From Solibacillus isronensis (GTDB lineage: Bacteria; Bacillota; Bacilli; Bacillales_A; Planococcaceae), in the NCBI RefSeq assembly GCF_900168685.1, contig NZ_FVZN01000014.1:1860001-1924000 (forward strand): a stretch of DNA of 64,000 bases, in the 5' to 3' direction. The position numbers were made by a program, and so were the translations under genes. Positions 17,150 through 26,348 of this stretch are shown here, piece by piece (position 1 is the first letter of the stretch; the number at the start of each line of letters is the position of its first letter). The notes under the pieces are model-generated. The model made no database searches. It was not told where the DNA came from and was given only the letters and a program-made list of their open reading frames with translations.

Positions 17150-17178
17150 AAAAGGTCAGAAAACAGCTCTGACCTTTT
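17150..17178 (-). terminator. terminator of gcv operon
   Basis: AAAAGGTCAGA (17150-17160) and TCTGACCTTTT (17168-17178) pair perfectly and end in a T run on the minus strand, just after gcvPB. Confidence 0.85.
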
Positions 17179-17186
17179 GTCACAAT

Positions 17187-18668
17187 TTATGAAATTGTCA
17201 CTTCTTCTTTTTTTGTATAACGTAATACAGGTGTACGTGCAGCACGTGTCTCATCTAAACGGCTGATTACCGTTGTATGTGGTGCTTCTTGTACGATTGA
17301 TGGGTTATCGATTGTTTCTTGAGCAATTTGAATCATTGCATCACAGAATGCATCCAATGTTTCTTTTGATTCTGTTTCTGTTGGCTCGATCATAATACCC
17401 TCTTCCACGTTTAACGGGAAGTATACTGTTGGTGGATGGTAGCCAAAGTCAAGAAGGCGTTTAGCGATATCCAATGTACGAACACCTAATTTTTTCTGAC
17501 GACGACCTGATAGCACGAATTCATGCTTACAGTGACGGTCATACGGTAAATCAAAGTGCTCTTCCAAACGGCGCATCATGTAGTTTGCGTTTAGTACAGC
17601 GTATTCTGTTACAGCCTTTAAGCCATCTGGACCCATTGAACGGATATACGTATATGCACGGACATTAATGCCGAAGTTTCCGTAGTAAGGTTTCACACGA
17701 CCGATTGATTGTGGACGGTTGTAATCGAAGTGGAATGTACCATCTTCTTTTTTCACTAATACTGGTTTAGGCAGGAATGGGATTAAATCCGCTTTTACCC
17801 CTACAGGACCTGAACCTGGACCACCGCCACCGTGTGGACCTGTAAATGTTTTGTGTAAGTTTAAGTGAACACAGTCAAAGCCCATGTCGCCAGGACGTGC
17901 TTTACTCATAACAGCGTTTAAGTTCGCGCCGTCATAGTAAACTTTACCGCCGACACCGTGTACGATTTCAGCCATTTCTAAAATGTTTTCTTCGAATAAG
18001 CCTAAAGTGTTCGGGTTTGTCAGCATAAGCGCTGCTGTATCAGGACCGACAACACGGCGTAAATCTTCAAGATCAACTAAGCCGTCTTCACCTGATTTGA
18101 TTGTAATTGTTTCAAAACCTGCAACTGTAGCAGAGGCCGGGTTTGTACCGTGAGCTGAGTCCGGTACGATTACTTTGTTACGGTGACCTTCACCATTTGC
18201 CTCATGGAATGCACGGATCATCATTAACGCTGTCCATTCACCATGTGCGCCTGCTGCCGGCTGTAATGTTACTTCATCCATACCTGTAATTTCCTGAAGG
18301 GATGTTTGCAGGTCATACAATAATTCCATTGCACCTTGTACTGTCGACTCATCCTGTAATGGGTGAACATTGGCAAAACCAGCATAGCGGGCAACCGTTT
18401 CATTAATTTTCGGATTGTATTTCATCGTACATGAACCAAGTGGGTAGAAGCCTGAATCCACACCATGGTTACGTTTTGAAAGTGCTGTATAGTGACGCAT
18501 AATATCTAATTCTGCAACTTCCGGCAGTTCAGCCGCTTCTTGACGTACTAACTCTTTTGGCAGAAGTTCTTCTAAATCATAATCAGGAACATCCAATGGC
18601 TCTAAGTTGTAGCCGACACGACCTGGTTTTGTAATTTCGAAAATGAGTGATTGGTTTTCGTTATGCAT
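17187..18668 (-). CDS. gcvPB: glycine dehydrogenase (decarboxylating) subunit 2
   Basis: This is the C-terminal-half subunit of the P protein of the glycine cleavage system, which decarboxylates glycine and loads the aminomethyl group on lipoyl-GcvH. The 493-residue protein carries the PLP lysine (about Lys273) in [16 protein letters not shown] and the glycine-rich loop after it. The ATG at 18668 overlaps the gcvPA stop by 8 nt and has GGGGG 6 nt upstream; a longer reading from 18689 is not supported. Coupling matches the 1:1 PA/PB heterotetramer. Confidence 0.96.
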   Translation of the reverse strand: MHNENQSLIFEITKPGRVGYNLEPLDVPDYDLEELLPKELVRQEAAELPEVAELDIMRHYTALSKRNHGVDSGFYPLGSCTMKYNPKINETVARYAGFANVHPLQDESTVQGAMELLYDLQTSLQEITGMDEVTLQPAAGAHGEWTALMMIRAFHEANGEGHRNKVIVPDSAHGTNPASATVAGFETITIKSGEDGLVDLEDLRRVVGPDTAALMLTNPNTLGLFEENILEMAEIVHGVGGKVYYDGANLNAVMSKARPGDMGFDCVHLNLHKTFTGPHGGGGPGSGPVGVKADLIPFLPKPVLVKKEDGTFHFDYNRPQSIGRVKPYYGNFGINVRAYTYIRSMGPDGLKAVTEYAVLNANYMMRRLEEHFDLPYDRHCKHEFVLSGRRQKKLGVRTLDIAKRLLDFGYHPPTVYFPLNVEEGIMIEPTETESKETLDAFCDAMIQIAQETIDNPSIVQEAPHTTVISRLDETRAARTPVLRYTKKEEVTIS

Positions 18669-20007
18669 TGTAAGCCCCCATTTCTGCAACTAATTGCTCA
18701 ATTTCTTCTTTTGTACGGATTTCCGTAACAGCAATGAGTGCATGATTTTCTAATTCAGGATAAACACGACCTAAGTCAAAGCCGCCGATAATGCCTTTTT
18801 CGATTAATGCTTTGTTTAACTCTGACACATTATGCTTTGTATTTACTACGATTTCGTTGAAGTGCGCACCTTGATAAGCAACTTCAAAACCAGCTGCTTC
18901 AAATGCATTTTTAGCAAAGCGTGTTTTTACGATATTCTGCTTCGCCATTTCCTGCATACCTTGTTTTCCAAGAGCTGTCATTGCTACTGAAGAAGCAAGT
19001 GCCAGTAATGCTTGGTTAGAACAAATATTAGATGTCGCTTTGTCACGACGGATGTGCTGCTCACGAGCTTGTAATGTTAATACATAACCACGACGTCCAT
19101 CTTGGTCTACTGTTTCCCCAACAAGACGGCCCGGTACTTTACGCATTAACTTATTCGTTACCGCGAAATAACCACAGTGTGGACCACCGAATGCTTCAGC
19201 AATACCGAATACCTGTGCATCCCCAACTGTAATATCTGCACCTAATTTTCCAGGAGGAGTTAAAACGCCAAGAGCTAACGGGTTTGCAGATACGATAAAC
19301 AATCCTTTTGCATCATGTGTAATGTCTGCAAGCGGCTGTAGGTTTTCAACTTGACCAAAGAAGTTCGGATATTGAACGATAACACCGGCTGTTTGATCAT
19401 CGATTAGGCCTTTAAGTGCCTCGATGTCTGTCACACCGTCTTTTGTAGGAATTGTAACAACTTCAATTGATTGTCCTGTCGCATACATTTTCACAACATC
19501 TTGATATTCCGGATGTACAGCTCCCGAAACAAGTAACTTACCGCGACGTGTATGACCTGCAGCAAGCATACCTGCTTCTGCCAATGCCGTACCGCCATCA
19601 TACATAGAAGAGTTTGCAATATCCATGCCTGTCAGTTCTGCAATCATTGTTTGGAACTCAAAAATCGCTTGAAGTTCGCCTTGAGAAATTTCCGGCTGGT
19701 ATGGTGTATACGCTGTATAGAACTCCGAACGTGAAATAACGTGATCAACAATTACCGGTTTATAGTGATTGTAGACACCAGCACCTAAAAACGATACATT
19801 GCTTGCTGTATCTTTATTTTTTGAAGCGAGTTGTGCCAGCTCCTTCATTAAAGCGGCTTCAGACTTTGCAGGTTTAATATTGTAGCTCCCTTGGAAACGA
19901 ACTTTCTCAGGAATGTCCTCGAAAAGCTCATCAATTGTCGCAACCCCGATACGGTCTAACATTTCTTGTTTATCTTGTTCCGTCATTGGTAAATAACGAT
20001 GTTTCAT
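18661..20007 (-). CDS. gcvPA: glycine dehydrogenase (decarboxylating) subunit 1
   Basis: This is the N-terminal-half subunit of the split P protein. The 448-residue sequence begins [14 protein letters not shown], like B. subtilis GcvPA, and contains [31 protein letters not shown] and [14 protein letters not shown]. The ATG at 20007 has AGAGGG 6 nt upstream; a start six codons earlier does not. A 125-nt gap with two hairpins (CCCGT/ACGGG and a TCAATC/GATTGA stem) separates it from gcvT. These hairpins lack clear T runs and may adjust expression within the operon. Confidence 0.95.
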   Translation of the reverse strand: MKHRYLPMTEQDKQEMLDRIGVATIDELFEDIPEKVRFQGSYNIKPAKSEAALMKELAQLASKNKDTASNVSFLGAGVYNHYKPVIVDHVISRSEFYTAYTPYQPEISQGELQAIFEFQTMIAELTGMDIANSSMYDGGTALAEAGMLAAGHTRRGKLLVSGAVHPEYQDVVKMYATGQSIEVVTIPTKDGVTDIEALKGLIDDQTAGVIVQYPNFFGQVENLQPLADITHDAKGLFIVSANPLALGVLTPPGKLGADITVGDAQVFGIAEAFGGPHCGYFAVTNKLMRKVPGRLVGETVDQDGRRGYVLTLQAREQHIRRDKATSNICSNQALLALASSVAMTALGKQGMQEMAKQNIVKTRFAKNAFEAAGFEVAYQGAHFNEIVVNTKHNVSELNKALIEKGIIGGFDLGRVYPELENHALIAVTEIRTKEEIEQLVAEMGAYNA

Positions 20008-20132
20008 TGTTAACCCTCTTTTCAAAAGTTTTATCCCGTATAACGGGTAGTAATTTATCTTCTTCTAAAGGCAGCAGATTCGTTCAACTATCAATCTAGG
20101 GGATGAAGACCCCCACTGATTGAAGTTTCATT

Positions 20133-21242
20133 TTATTTTGCACGCTTGTAAAATGGAGTTTCTACAACAACTGCTTTTGCTCTATTTTTTCGTACTTCTA
20201 TTTCTAATTCAGTTCCAACTTCAGTGAATTTTGCGTCAATTAAAGCTAAGCCGATATTGCGCTTTGTCATCGGTGACTGAGTTCCTGTTGTTACAAAGCC
20301 AATTTCTTCGCCATCTTTAAATACTTTATAACCATGACGAGGAATACCTTTATCAATCATCTCGATGCCTACAGATTTACGTGTTAGGCCATTTTCTTTT
20401 TGGTCAATTAAAGCTTGCTGACCGATAAATTGCGGATCTTTCGCTAATTTCACCGCAAAGCCAATGCCCGCTTCCAGTGGTGAAATATCTTTTGAAATCT
20501 CTTGGCCATATAATGGTAAGCATGCTTCAAAGCGAAGTGTATCACGTGCTCCTAAACCGGAAGCTACTACACCTTTGTCTTTTCCTGCCTCTAAAATTTT
20601 GTTCCAAAGATCAACAATCGCTGCTGGTGCACCGTAAATTTCAAATCCGTCTTCCCCTGTATAACCAGAGCGAGAAACAAGAACCGAATGACCGCCTACA
20701 TCCACATTGTCCTGGAATTTAAAATATTTAATTGCCGTTAAGTCAGTAGCTGTTAATGTTTGCAGAACTTCCTGAGATAATGGTCCCTGCAATGCAATTT
20801 GAGCATAGTCATCTGACATATTTGTCACTTTGACATCCCCTTCGACATGCTTCTGTAACCATTCAAAGTCCTTTTCAATATTCGCTGCATTAACACATAG
20901 TAAATAACGGTTATCTTCCAAACGGTATGTCAGTAAATCGTCAACAACACCGCCATCTTCATAGCATAATGCACTGTATTGTGCGCCGCCGACTGTAATT
21001 TTAGAAATATCGTTGGATAGCATCTTTTGTAAATAAACAAGTGCATCCGGGCCTTCTACGATAATTTCCCCCATATGGGATACATCAAAAAGTCCTGCAC
21101 GGTTACGTACCGCATCATGTTCATCTTTGATCGAAGAAAATTGTACAGGCAACTCCCAGCCGCCAAAATCCACTGTTTTTCCACCATACTTTGCATATTC
21201 ATCAAAAAGTGGTGTGCGCTTTAGCTTTAAATCATTTGTCAT
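20133..21242 (-). CDS. gcvT: glycine cleavage system aminomethyltransferase (T protein)
   Basis: GcvT moves the methylene group from aminomethyl-lipoyl GcvH to tetrahydrofolate and releases ammonia. The 369-residue protein has [35 protein letters not shown], the folate-pocket segments [14 protein letters not shown] and [12 protein letters not shown], and a C-terminal barrel with [11 protein letters not shown]. The ATG at 21242 has AAGGAGG 8 nt upstream, whereas the ATG two codons earlier is too close. It is first in gcvT-gcvPA-gcvPB and lies behind a glycine riboswitch. gcvH is not in the window. Confidence 0.96.
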   Translation of the reverse strand: MTNDLKLKRTPLFDEYAKYGGKTVDFGGWELPVQFSSIKDEHDAVRNRAGLFDVSHMGEIIVEGPDALVYLQKMLSNDISKITVGGAQYSALCYEDGGVVDDLLTYRLEDNRYLLCVNAANIEKDFEWLQKHVEGDVKVTNMSDDYAQIALQGPLSQEVLQTLTATDLTAIKYFKFQDNVDVGGHSVLVSRSGYTGEDGFEIYGAPAAIVDLWNKILEAGKDKGVVASGLGARDTLRFEACLPLYGQEISKDISPLEAGIGFAVKLAKDPQFIGQQALIDQKENGLTRKSVGIEMIDKGIPRHGYKVFKDGEEIGFVTTGTQSPMTKRNIGLALIDAKFTEVGTELEIEVRKNRAKAVVVETPFYKRAK

Positions 21243-21369
21243 GTTCATTTCCTCCTTTAGTTATGTATGTTCATTTTGCTTTGCAAAGGGGAATCAACAT
21301 TACACCTATCAAAGTGTAAATCTATCTTTTTATTAGAATCATCAGAATATTAATAGCCGATTTCTCCAC

Positions 21370-21600
21370 AAAAAAAGACAGACGAATCCCCTTTAACGAG
21401 ATTCTCTGTCCTTGCACCTGAAAGTTACACCCAAATTTGATCCACTATCACAATTTAGGCTTTCCCCGTTGGTGGCTGTTCGCAACAATAGCTATTACAG
21501 CACTCTCCAGAGTTGCGTCCAATACGAGTCTTTTTGCCTGAGAGATTCATAGCATAGCTATTTGCTCCTTCGGCGACGTGACATCACGTTCTCTCCCCGT
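21370..21600 (-). promoter_or_regulatory. tandem glycine riboswitch with terminator
   Basis: The gcvT leader shows two glycine aptamers on the minus strand. Aptamer 1 (about 21600-21515) begins GGGGAGAGAAC, has CCGAAGGAGCAA and closes with AATCTCTCAGGCAAAAAGAC. Aptamer 2 (about 21512-21410) has GGACGCAACTCTGGAGAG and GCCACCAACGGGGAAAGCC and ends with CTTTCAGGTGCAAGGACAGAG. The last strand overlaps a terminator stem (21377-21410, GACAGA.../...TCTGTC) followed by seven T's. This fits an ON switch in which glycine binding blocks termination, as known for gcvT operons. Confidence 0.92.
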
Positions 21601-21734
21601 ACCATCATCCGCGTTAGATTATTTACTTCATGTTATTGCTCTTCTTAGCAATATCCTAACATTGAATATAATGCAAACGCAATCTTTTTTTAATTTTATT
21701 CAAAATACGAACATTAAGTACAATTATACAGCTA

Positions 21735-22247
21735 TTATTCGCCTTTTAAGCGTTTTACTTGAAAGCCGATGTACTCAACAATTTGTCTTAATGTTCTCCC
21801 AGCTGTCAGTACTTGTATATGGCCAGCCAGTCGATAATTCTTTCTGCGTTGGTGATACAGGTTTTCCAATTCTTGCTCCGTTGACGATTGAACAATGGGA
21901 CGGTTTTTGTCATTCCGAATACGCATATAAATATCTTCAAATTTTGCATCAAGAAAAAATACAAGCCCTGTCTGGCGCATAATTCTCCTGTTTTCTTCAT
22001 TCATAGCTACCCCACCGCCTGTAGCGATAATGCATGCTTCATCACGAAAATTCTTTAAAAATTCCGTCTCGATTTTTCGGAAGTGTGCTTCGCCGTATTT
22101 CTCAAAAATTTCAGGAATTGTCATACCCTGCTGTCGAACAATTTCATGATCCATATCGTAATACGGCATTTTCAAGAAAAAACTTAAACGTCTTCCAATC
22201 GCACTTTTTCCGCACCCCATAAATCCTACTAAATAAATTTTACGCAT
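21735..22247 (-). CDS. aroK: shikimate kinase
   Basis: Shikimate kinase phosphorylates shikimate at the 3-OH in the chorismate pathway. The 170-residue protein has P-loop GFMGCGKSAIG near the start, the shikimate-binding DMDHEIVRQQG, the arginine of HFRKIETEFL, GGGVAMNEENR and the lid segment NDKNRPIVQ. The ATG at 22247 has AGAAGGTG upstream; a GTG three codons earlier would lie inside that site. It lies between the comG operon and the gcv leader, on the same strand as both. It feeds chorismate to tryptophan synthesis (trpEG at 38 kb). Confidence 0.93.
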   Translation of the reverse strand: MRKIYLVGFMGCGKSAIGRRLSFFLKMPYYDMDHEIVRQQGMTIPEIFEKYGEAHFRKIETEFLKNFRDEACIIATGGGVAMNEENRRIMRQTGLVFFLDAKFEDIYMRIRNDKNRPIVQSSTEQELENLYHQRRKNYRLAGHIQVLTAGRTLRQIVEYIGFQVKRLKGE

Positions 22248-22277
22248 GCTGTTCACCTTCTTCTATTACGGACTACT

Positions 22278-22293
22278 TAATCAATTACGCCTC
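22278..22293. repeat. partial copy of the 3948 repeat
   Basis: Sixteen bases, TAATCAATTACGCCTC, are identical to 3948-3963. Here the partner arm is missing, and the rest of the gap (hairpins CGCAT/ATGCG and TTCGACTT/AAGTCGAA near 22352-22395) is different. Confidence 0.45.
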
Positions 22294-22399
22294 TACCTAT
22301 TCTTTCGTTTCTATTTTGCGTCTTAAACAGAAATAATTTTAGGTCAAACCAAATCGCATAATGCGACATTTTTTCGACTTTGCAAAAAGAAGTCGAACT

Positions 22400-22606
22400 T
22401 TAAGGTAAATTTAGTATATTTATCGTAGCACGAACGTAAATAGATTCCAATGAATTATATACTTTTATTTGCGCAAAATATGCATTTGTATAGAAAACAG
22501 CAGCTCCGGAAACTATGAACAATAAAAACACAGCCAGCAAAAATAATGCACCTTTCTCATTTTGGAGGTAATGGTAATACGATGTCTCTTTTTCGCTTTG
22601 TTCCAT
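22400..22606 (-). CDS. comGG: short ComGG-like protein
   Basis: This is the last gene of the comG operon by position. The 68-residue product has QNEKGALFLLAVFLLFIVSGAAVFYTNAYF, a hydrophobic N-terminal helix like the pseudopilin-associated ComGG, but it lacks the longer C-terminal region (B. subtilis ComGG is about 124 residues). The ATG at 22606 lies inside comGF and overlaps it by 50 nt, with a GAGGG site rather far upstream. It could be a truncated or naturally short ComGG. Assignment is by position and topology. Confidence 0.6.
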   Translation of the reverse strand: MEQSEKETSYYHYLQNEKGALFLLAVFLLFIVSGAAVFYTNAYFAQIKVYNSLESIYVRATINILNLP

Positions 22607-23012
22607 TTTTCATCACTACCCTCATATTCACTTCATTTTCATCAACCGCCAGCTCCCATTTCTCAACAAAAGGCAGCATAATTTCATTTCCACCTTTATT
22701 CGACCTTTTACGCAAATGCTGTTCTGATTTGTCAAAGACAAACAAACGTTCCTCGGGATCATTTAACATTTCCAGTTGCAGCATATTATAACTGAGTACC
22801 CTTCCAGATGCGGAATTCATATTGTATTGATGAAGATCATAAACGAACAATTCCCAGTTCACCTCATCTTTCATCATCTCAAGCTGTTGAAGATCCCGTA
22901 CCCATATAAGGATAAGGGCGCTTATTCCTGTAAAAAGTACAAACACGGTTAACTGAAACAAGCTCTCCAGTAATGTAAAACCCCGCTCGTTTAATGTTTG
23001 CCTCGAATTCAT
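22557..23012 (-). CDS. comGF: competence pseudopilus protein ComGF
   Basis: This 151-residue minor pseudopilin-like protein is needed for DNA uptake. It has an N-terminal hydrophobic helix in ERGFTLLESLFQLTVFVLFTGISALIL with a GF^TLLES type processing motif. The C-terminal part, LSYNMLQLEMLNDPEERLFVFD, fits ComGF. Its ATG overlaps the comGE stop as ATGA, with AGAGGA 7 nt upstream; a GTG two codons earlier is possible. It sits fifth after comGB. Confidence 0.82.
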   Translation of the reverse strand: MNSRQTLNERGFTLLESLFQLTVFVLFTGISALILIWVRDLQQLEMMKDEVNWELFVYDLHQYNMNSASGRVLSYNMLQLEMLNDPEERLFVFDKSEQHLRKRSNKGGNEIMLPFVEKWELAVDENEVNMRVVMKNGTKRKRDIVLPLPPK

Positions 23013-23302
23013 ACACACAGTTCCTCTTCTTTTTCATTATTGTCATAATGAACACATACTTGGTTTCCATCGTAATTCCATTGAAACCGAACGCCGTCAA
23101 TGTGCTGAACTCCGGCTGATTGTCCATACCTTTTATATTTCATCGCTCCTATAAAAGCTGCTTCTGCGGCATGGGCTTGTACTTTTTGTACGGCAATTTG
23201 CTGTTTCATATTAAATGTGAGCGGAATGATTGTCGATGAAAGGAAAAATAAAATGACGACTGCTAACAGTGTTTCTACAAGAGTTAGTCCTTCCTGGCTC
23301 AT
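23009..23302 (-). CDS. comGE: competence pseudopilus protein ComGE
   Basis: This 97-residue protein has the N-terminal pseudopilin helix SQEGLTLVETLLAVVILFFLSSTIIPL; the residue before Leu is Gly, as in prepilin processing sites. ATG at 23302 has AAGGAGG 6 nt upstream. Its first 92 nt overlap the end of the comGD reading frame, an unusually long overlap. Assignment as ComGE rests on position and the helix. Confidence 0.8.
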   Translation of the reverse strand: MSQEGLTLVETLLAVVILFFLSSTIIPLTFNMKQQIAVQKVQAHAAEAAFIGAMKYKRYGQSAGVQHIDGVRFQWNYDGNQVCVHYDNNEKEEELCV

Positions 23303-23762
23303 GAAAAACCTCCTTTTCTAAAATTCTGGCTTTACCGATATTAACAGAGTATTGATGGCTTATATTCTCAAAATGGTATGTTAGCCGTCCAAACGCCTGG
23401 ACATTTCCTCTCATATTAAATACCAGCCGGTTATGCGGGGTTGATAAATACATGTCAATTGGCCGCGCTATTCGCTGATCGTAAATAATATTAGAAGCAG
23501 GCCACTCCATTACCTGTATCCGGTGACAGTTAATAATTTCAAAGCTATGGGACGTTCCCTTCTCAATGGATAGCAATTGTGTCATGCGGATTAACATCTC
23601 ATTTTGATTCATCACCTGTTTTTCTGTATATTCCATTAACGGTTTTTGTGAAATATAGAGAATTGCTGTATTGACGACTAAAAAGATAAAGAGAACGATG
23701 AGCATTTCCAATAGGGTAAAACCTTTTTCATCTGTTAAAAGTGATTTAACTTTTTCTTTCAT
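23211..23762 (-). CDS. comGD: competence pseudopilus protein ComGD, with long C-terminal extension
   Basis: The N-terminus has KGFTLLEMLIVLFIFLVVNTAIL, a prepilin peptidase (ComC) site and membrane helix. The frame gives 183 residues, about 40 more than usual ComGD. The last ~30 residues are read through the start of comGE in another frame and are rich in His, Arg and Ser, unlike the body of the protein. The normal stop may have been lost, or a frameshift may lie near 23300. It starts two bases after the comGC stop. Confidence 0.82.
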   Translation of the reverse strand: MKEKVKSLLTDEKGFTLLEMLIVLFIFLVVNTAILYISQKPLMEYTEKQVMNQNEMLIRMTQLLSIEKGTSHSFEIINCHRIQVMEWPASNIIYDQRIARPIDMYLSTPHNRLVFNMRGNVQAFGRLTYHFENISHQYSVNIGKARILEKEVFHEPGRTNSCRNTVSSRHFIFPFIDNHSAHI

Positions 23763-23764
23763 CG

Positions 23765-24079
23765 TTACGTTTCGCTGTTCCCTGGTCCAATTACCTTACC
23801 GTCTACTATTTTAATTTCAGTATTATCCGGACATTTCAACTCCTCTTCCACAACATACCCCTCGTCAATTAAATCCGAGACCGAAGCCGGATATACATTA
23901 TTGTTCAGTTTATATGCCTCTACTTGTCCTTGAAGCATGAGGATATAAGCATTACAGCCTTTTTCATCGATTGTGGCGAAGTGCTTTGAAACGTTGGGGA
24001 TTGTGACCAATATTAAAATGGAGATAATTAATAAAACAACAAGCATCTCTACTAACGTAAATCCTTTTTCATTTTTCAT
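23765..24079 (-). CDS. comGC: major competence pseudopilin ComGC
   Basis: ComGC forms the competence pilus that binds DNA. The 104-residue protein begins MKNEKGFTLVEMLVVLLIISILILVTIPN, the classical type IV pilin leader with cleavage between Gly and Phe and Glu at mature position 5. A cysteine pair (EKGCNAY and LKCPDN) could form the disulfide known in ComGC. The ATG at 24079 has AGGTGG upstream; a GTG three codons earlier has no space for a ribosome site. Confidence 0.93.
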   Translation of the reverse strand: MKNEKGFTLVEMLVVLLIISILILVTIPNVSKHFATIDEKGCNAYILMLQGQVEAYKLNNNVYPASVSDLIDEGYVVEEELKCPDNTEIKIVDGKVIGPGNSET

Positions 24080-24093
24080 CTGTTCCACCTCTT

Positions 24094-25167
24094 CTATATA
24101 AAATCAATGACATCATACATCGGGATTAAAATACTTAAATACGCAGCGATAACGCAAATAGCAATGATCACAAAAAGCAGCGGCTGAATAATTGCCAGTA
24201 TTCGTTCAATTACTTTCTGAAGCTTTTCATCCAAAAGCTCACAATATAAAATCAGCTCCCGTCCCAACAAGCCGCTCGCCTCACCATGGGCAATAAAATG
24301 CTCAAATTTCGGATAAAAATAGCCTACGATTTCGACCGCACGCTCCAATGAATCGCCAATAAGAATGCGTTCTTGGAGGGTACCAGCTATATAGGCAATG
24401 TGCTTTTGGTGATATTGGGATTTTAAATGATCGAAAGCTTTTTGGAGCGAGAAGCCGGCTAATAATAGATTGCCTAAATGGCGAGCAAACTGTCTCGTTA
24501 GAAATAGACGCCAAAATAGACCGATTAACGGGAGCCTAAACAGTAGATGAAGCTGCAAATCAATTCGTTTCTTACGGATTTGATAAATAAAAAGGGAGAG
24601 GACAATGCCGAGAACAATGCCAACTGCAATAATGTAGTCTGGCATATGGAGGAAAAACTTCGACCACTGAATACTGGCGGACGATTCACTATGGACGCGG
24701 GATGTAATAACAGAAGACATATTCGGAAGAAAATATGTTCGAAAGGCTAAAAACAATATGATTAAAAATATAAATAAAATGAGCGGATACGACATCACTT
24801 TGATTAGTTTCGTTTTCGCCTGCTGCTGAAAAACGAGCTGTTTTGCGACAAGACCAATCGCTTCACTCAGCTTACCCGTTACTTCTGCCAACTCAATTGA
24901 TACTAAATATTGTTTATCAAGGCGAAGCAGCTGAAACACTTGTGTTGCACTGCCACCTCCGCGCAATATATTTGAAATTTCCTGTTGAACCGGCTCATAT
25001 TGTTTTACATGATAGGGCAACAGCATTTCAATACTATGGGCAAATGTATAGCCTTCATTTAACAGGGTGGAAATTCGTTGGAGTAATGTAGGAAGCTCAG
25101 AGGACTTTATCACAGGTTTTTTGAACAAAGTAGCGGATGCGGCATTTTTAAGGAGAGATATATTCAT
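24094..25167 (-). CDS. comGB: competence pilus assembly membrane protein ComGB
   Basis: ComGB is the polytopic platform protein of the competence pilus, of the GspF/PilC family. The 357-residue sequence has two GspF-type domains, ISTLLNEGYTFAHSIEMLL and LGNLLLAGFSLQKAFDHL, each followed by the family pattern, and three to four membrane helices (about 160-180, 210-230, 330-350). The ATG at 25167 has GGAG 6 nt upstream and overlaps comGA by 20 nt. A much longer reading to 25275 would be embedded in comGA and is rejected. Confidence 0.9.
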   Translation of the reverse strand: MNISLLKNAASATLFKKPVIKSSELPTLLQRISTLLNEGYTFAHSIEMLLPYHVKQYEPVQQEISNILRGGGSATQVFQLLRLDKQYLVSIELAEVTGKLSEAIGLVAKQLVFQQQAKTKLIKVMSYPLILFIFLIILFLAFRTYFLPNMSSVITSRVHSESSASIQWSKFFLHMPDYIIAVGIVLGIVLSLFIYQIRKKRIDLQLHLLFRLPLIGLFWRLFLTRQFARHLGNLLLAGFSLQKAFDHLKSQYHQKHIAYIAGTLQERILIGDSLERAVEIVGYFYPKFEHFIAHGEASGLLGRELILYCELLDEKLQKVIERILAIIQPLLFVIIAICVIAAYLSILIPMYDVIDFI

Positions 25168-26164
25168 AATATTCTCCTTGAAGTTTTGCGATTTGACCTG
25201 CCAAAGTTTGATTAAACGGTAATGTAAATGATTTTTCTTGAATGATGGATTCAAAGGCAAGCTGCAATTGATCATCAGTTAAAAATTCGAAAATAGCTTT
25301 ATAACCGCTACCCTCTGTTTCAATTAGACGCTGCGAAACAACAGCTCTAAGCATCTGCCGCATTTCCTCAAATGAAACCGACAAATCATGAAGCCGGTAT
25401 ATACAGTTCACCGTATCCTTTGCATGAATCGTTGAAATAACGAGGTGTCCGGAAAACGCCGCCTCTATTGCTACTTTTGCTGTTTCCCTATCCCGAATCT
25501 CCCCGAGCATAATTACTTCGGGAGAATGCCTTAAAATTGCTTTTAACCCTGCTGAATACGTCATTCCGGCTCGTTCATTCACTTGAATTTGCAATAGTTG
25601 CTCCTGCCTGCTTTCCACTGGATCCTCCAAAGAAATGACATGTCGAGATAAATGCTGTGAACAATAGTGGAGCAATGAATATAACGTCGTCGTTTTGCCG
25701 GTTCCGGTCGCACCGGAAATTAATATTAACCCGCTCTCCTGTCTGGCCAACTTATACAACTGTTCAACACTTTCCTGGAAGTGACATAATGTCTGTAAAG
25801 GGACGGTATAGTTTTGCCGTAATACTCGAACTGCTAAACTTTCTTTGAAGAAGCTGGAAGGTAACGTGGAAATACGGAAGGCATACATGGACTGGTCGAT
25901 AAATTTTTGGAAGGAACCACTTTGAGGCTTTCGTTTTTCACTAATATCAAGCGAAGAAAGAAATTTAAAATAGGAAATCATACGGGTAGCAAGCTCTGTA
26001 GGGAGTTCATCCTCCTTTTCAAAACGGCCGTATTTCCTCATTAACAGATCATAGCATCCTTCTCTAGGGAGTAAATGGATATCTGTAACGTTAAGCTGTG
26101 CTGCCTTAGATAAAAGCTCCAAACATTTTTGTTCAATGATCGATAATTGTTTTATGGAAATCAC
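25148..26164 (-). CDS. comGA: competence pilus assembly ATPase ComGA
   Basis: ComGA is the PilB/GspE-type ATPase that drives pseudopilus assembly. The 338-residue protein has Walker A GATGTGKT (151-158), an Asp box VISLEDPVE, Walker B VIMLGEIRD and a His box STIHAKDTV. The start is uncertain: the GTG at 26164 follows AAGGG with almost no spacer, while an ATA codon three codons in lies 8 nt from the same site. A rare start codon is possible. It leads comGA-GB-GC-GD-GE-GF-GG. Confidence 0.93.
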   Translation of the reverse strand: MISIKQLSIIEQKCLELLSKAAQLNVTDIHLLPREGCYDLLMRKYGRFEKEDELPTELATRMISYFKFLSSLDISEKRKPQSGSFQKFIDQSMYAFRISTLPSSFFKESLAVRVLRQNYTVPLQTLCHFQESVEQLYKLARQESGLILISGATGTGKTTTLYSLLHYCSQHLSRHVISLEDPVESRQEQLLQIQVNERAGMTYSAGLKAILRHSPEVIMLGEIRDRETAKVAIEAAFSGHLVISTIHAKDTVNCIYRLHDLSVSFEEMRQMLRAVVSQRLIETEGSGYKAIFEFLTDDQLQLAFESIIQEKSFTLPFNQTLAGQIAKLQGEYYEYISP

Positions 26165-26193
26165 CCCTTCATCAATTAGTTAGATGTGACTCC

Positions 26194-26246
26194 ATTATAA
26201 AGGGAGTGTCCAGTATTTCCTATTAAAACAGAGAAAATTTCTTTTT
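26194..26246 (-). promoter_or_regulatory. comG promoter with ComK AT-box
   Basis: AAAA-N5-TTTT (26234-26246) is a perfect ComK half-site of the known type. On the minus strand it is followed by a poor -35 and TATAAT (26199-26194), as in ComK-activated promoters. A clear second AT-box was not found. Confidence 0.5.
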
Positions 26247-26348
26247 AGTAGGAATTTTCTTTCAATATTAACAAATTTGCTAATATTTCATGTAGAATAA
26301 TATTAAAGTTAGCATTTTTTAAATTTTTACCGTATTGGAGGTTTACAT

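Noticed and set aside
24094-25275. 393-residue version of ComGB
   Set aside because: The extra N-terminal 36 residues overlap comGA and precede the real ribosome site; the start is set at 25167.
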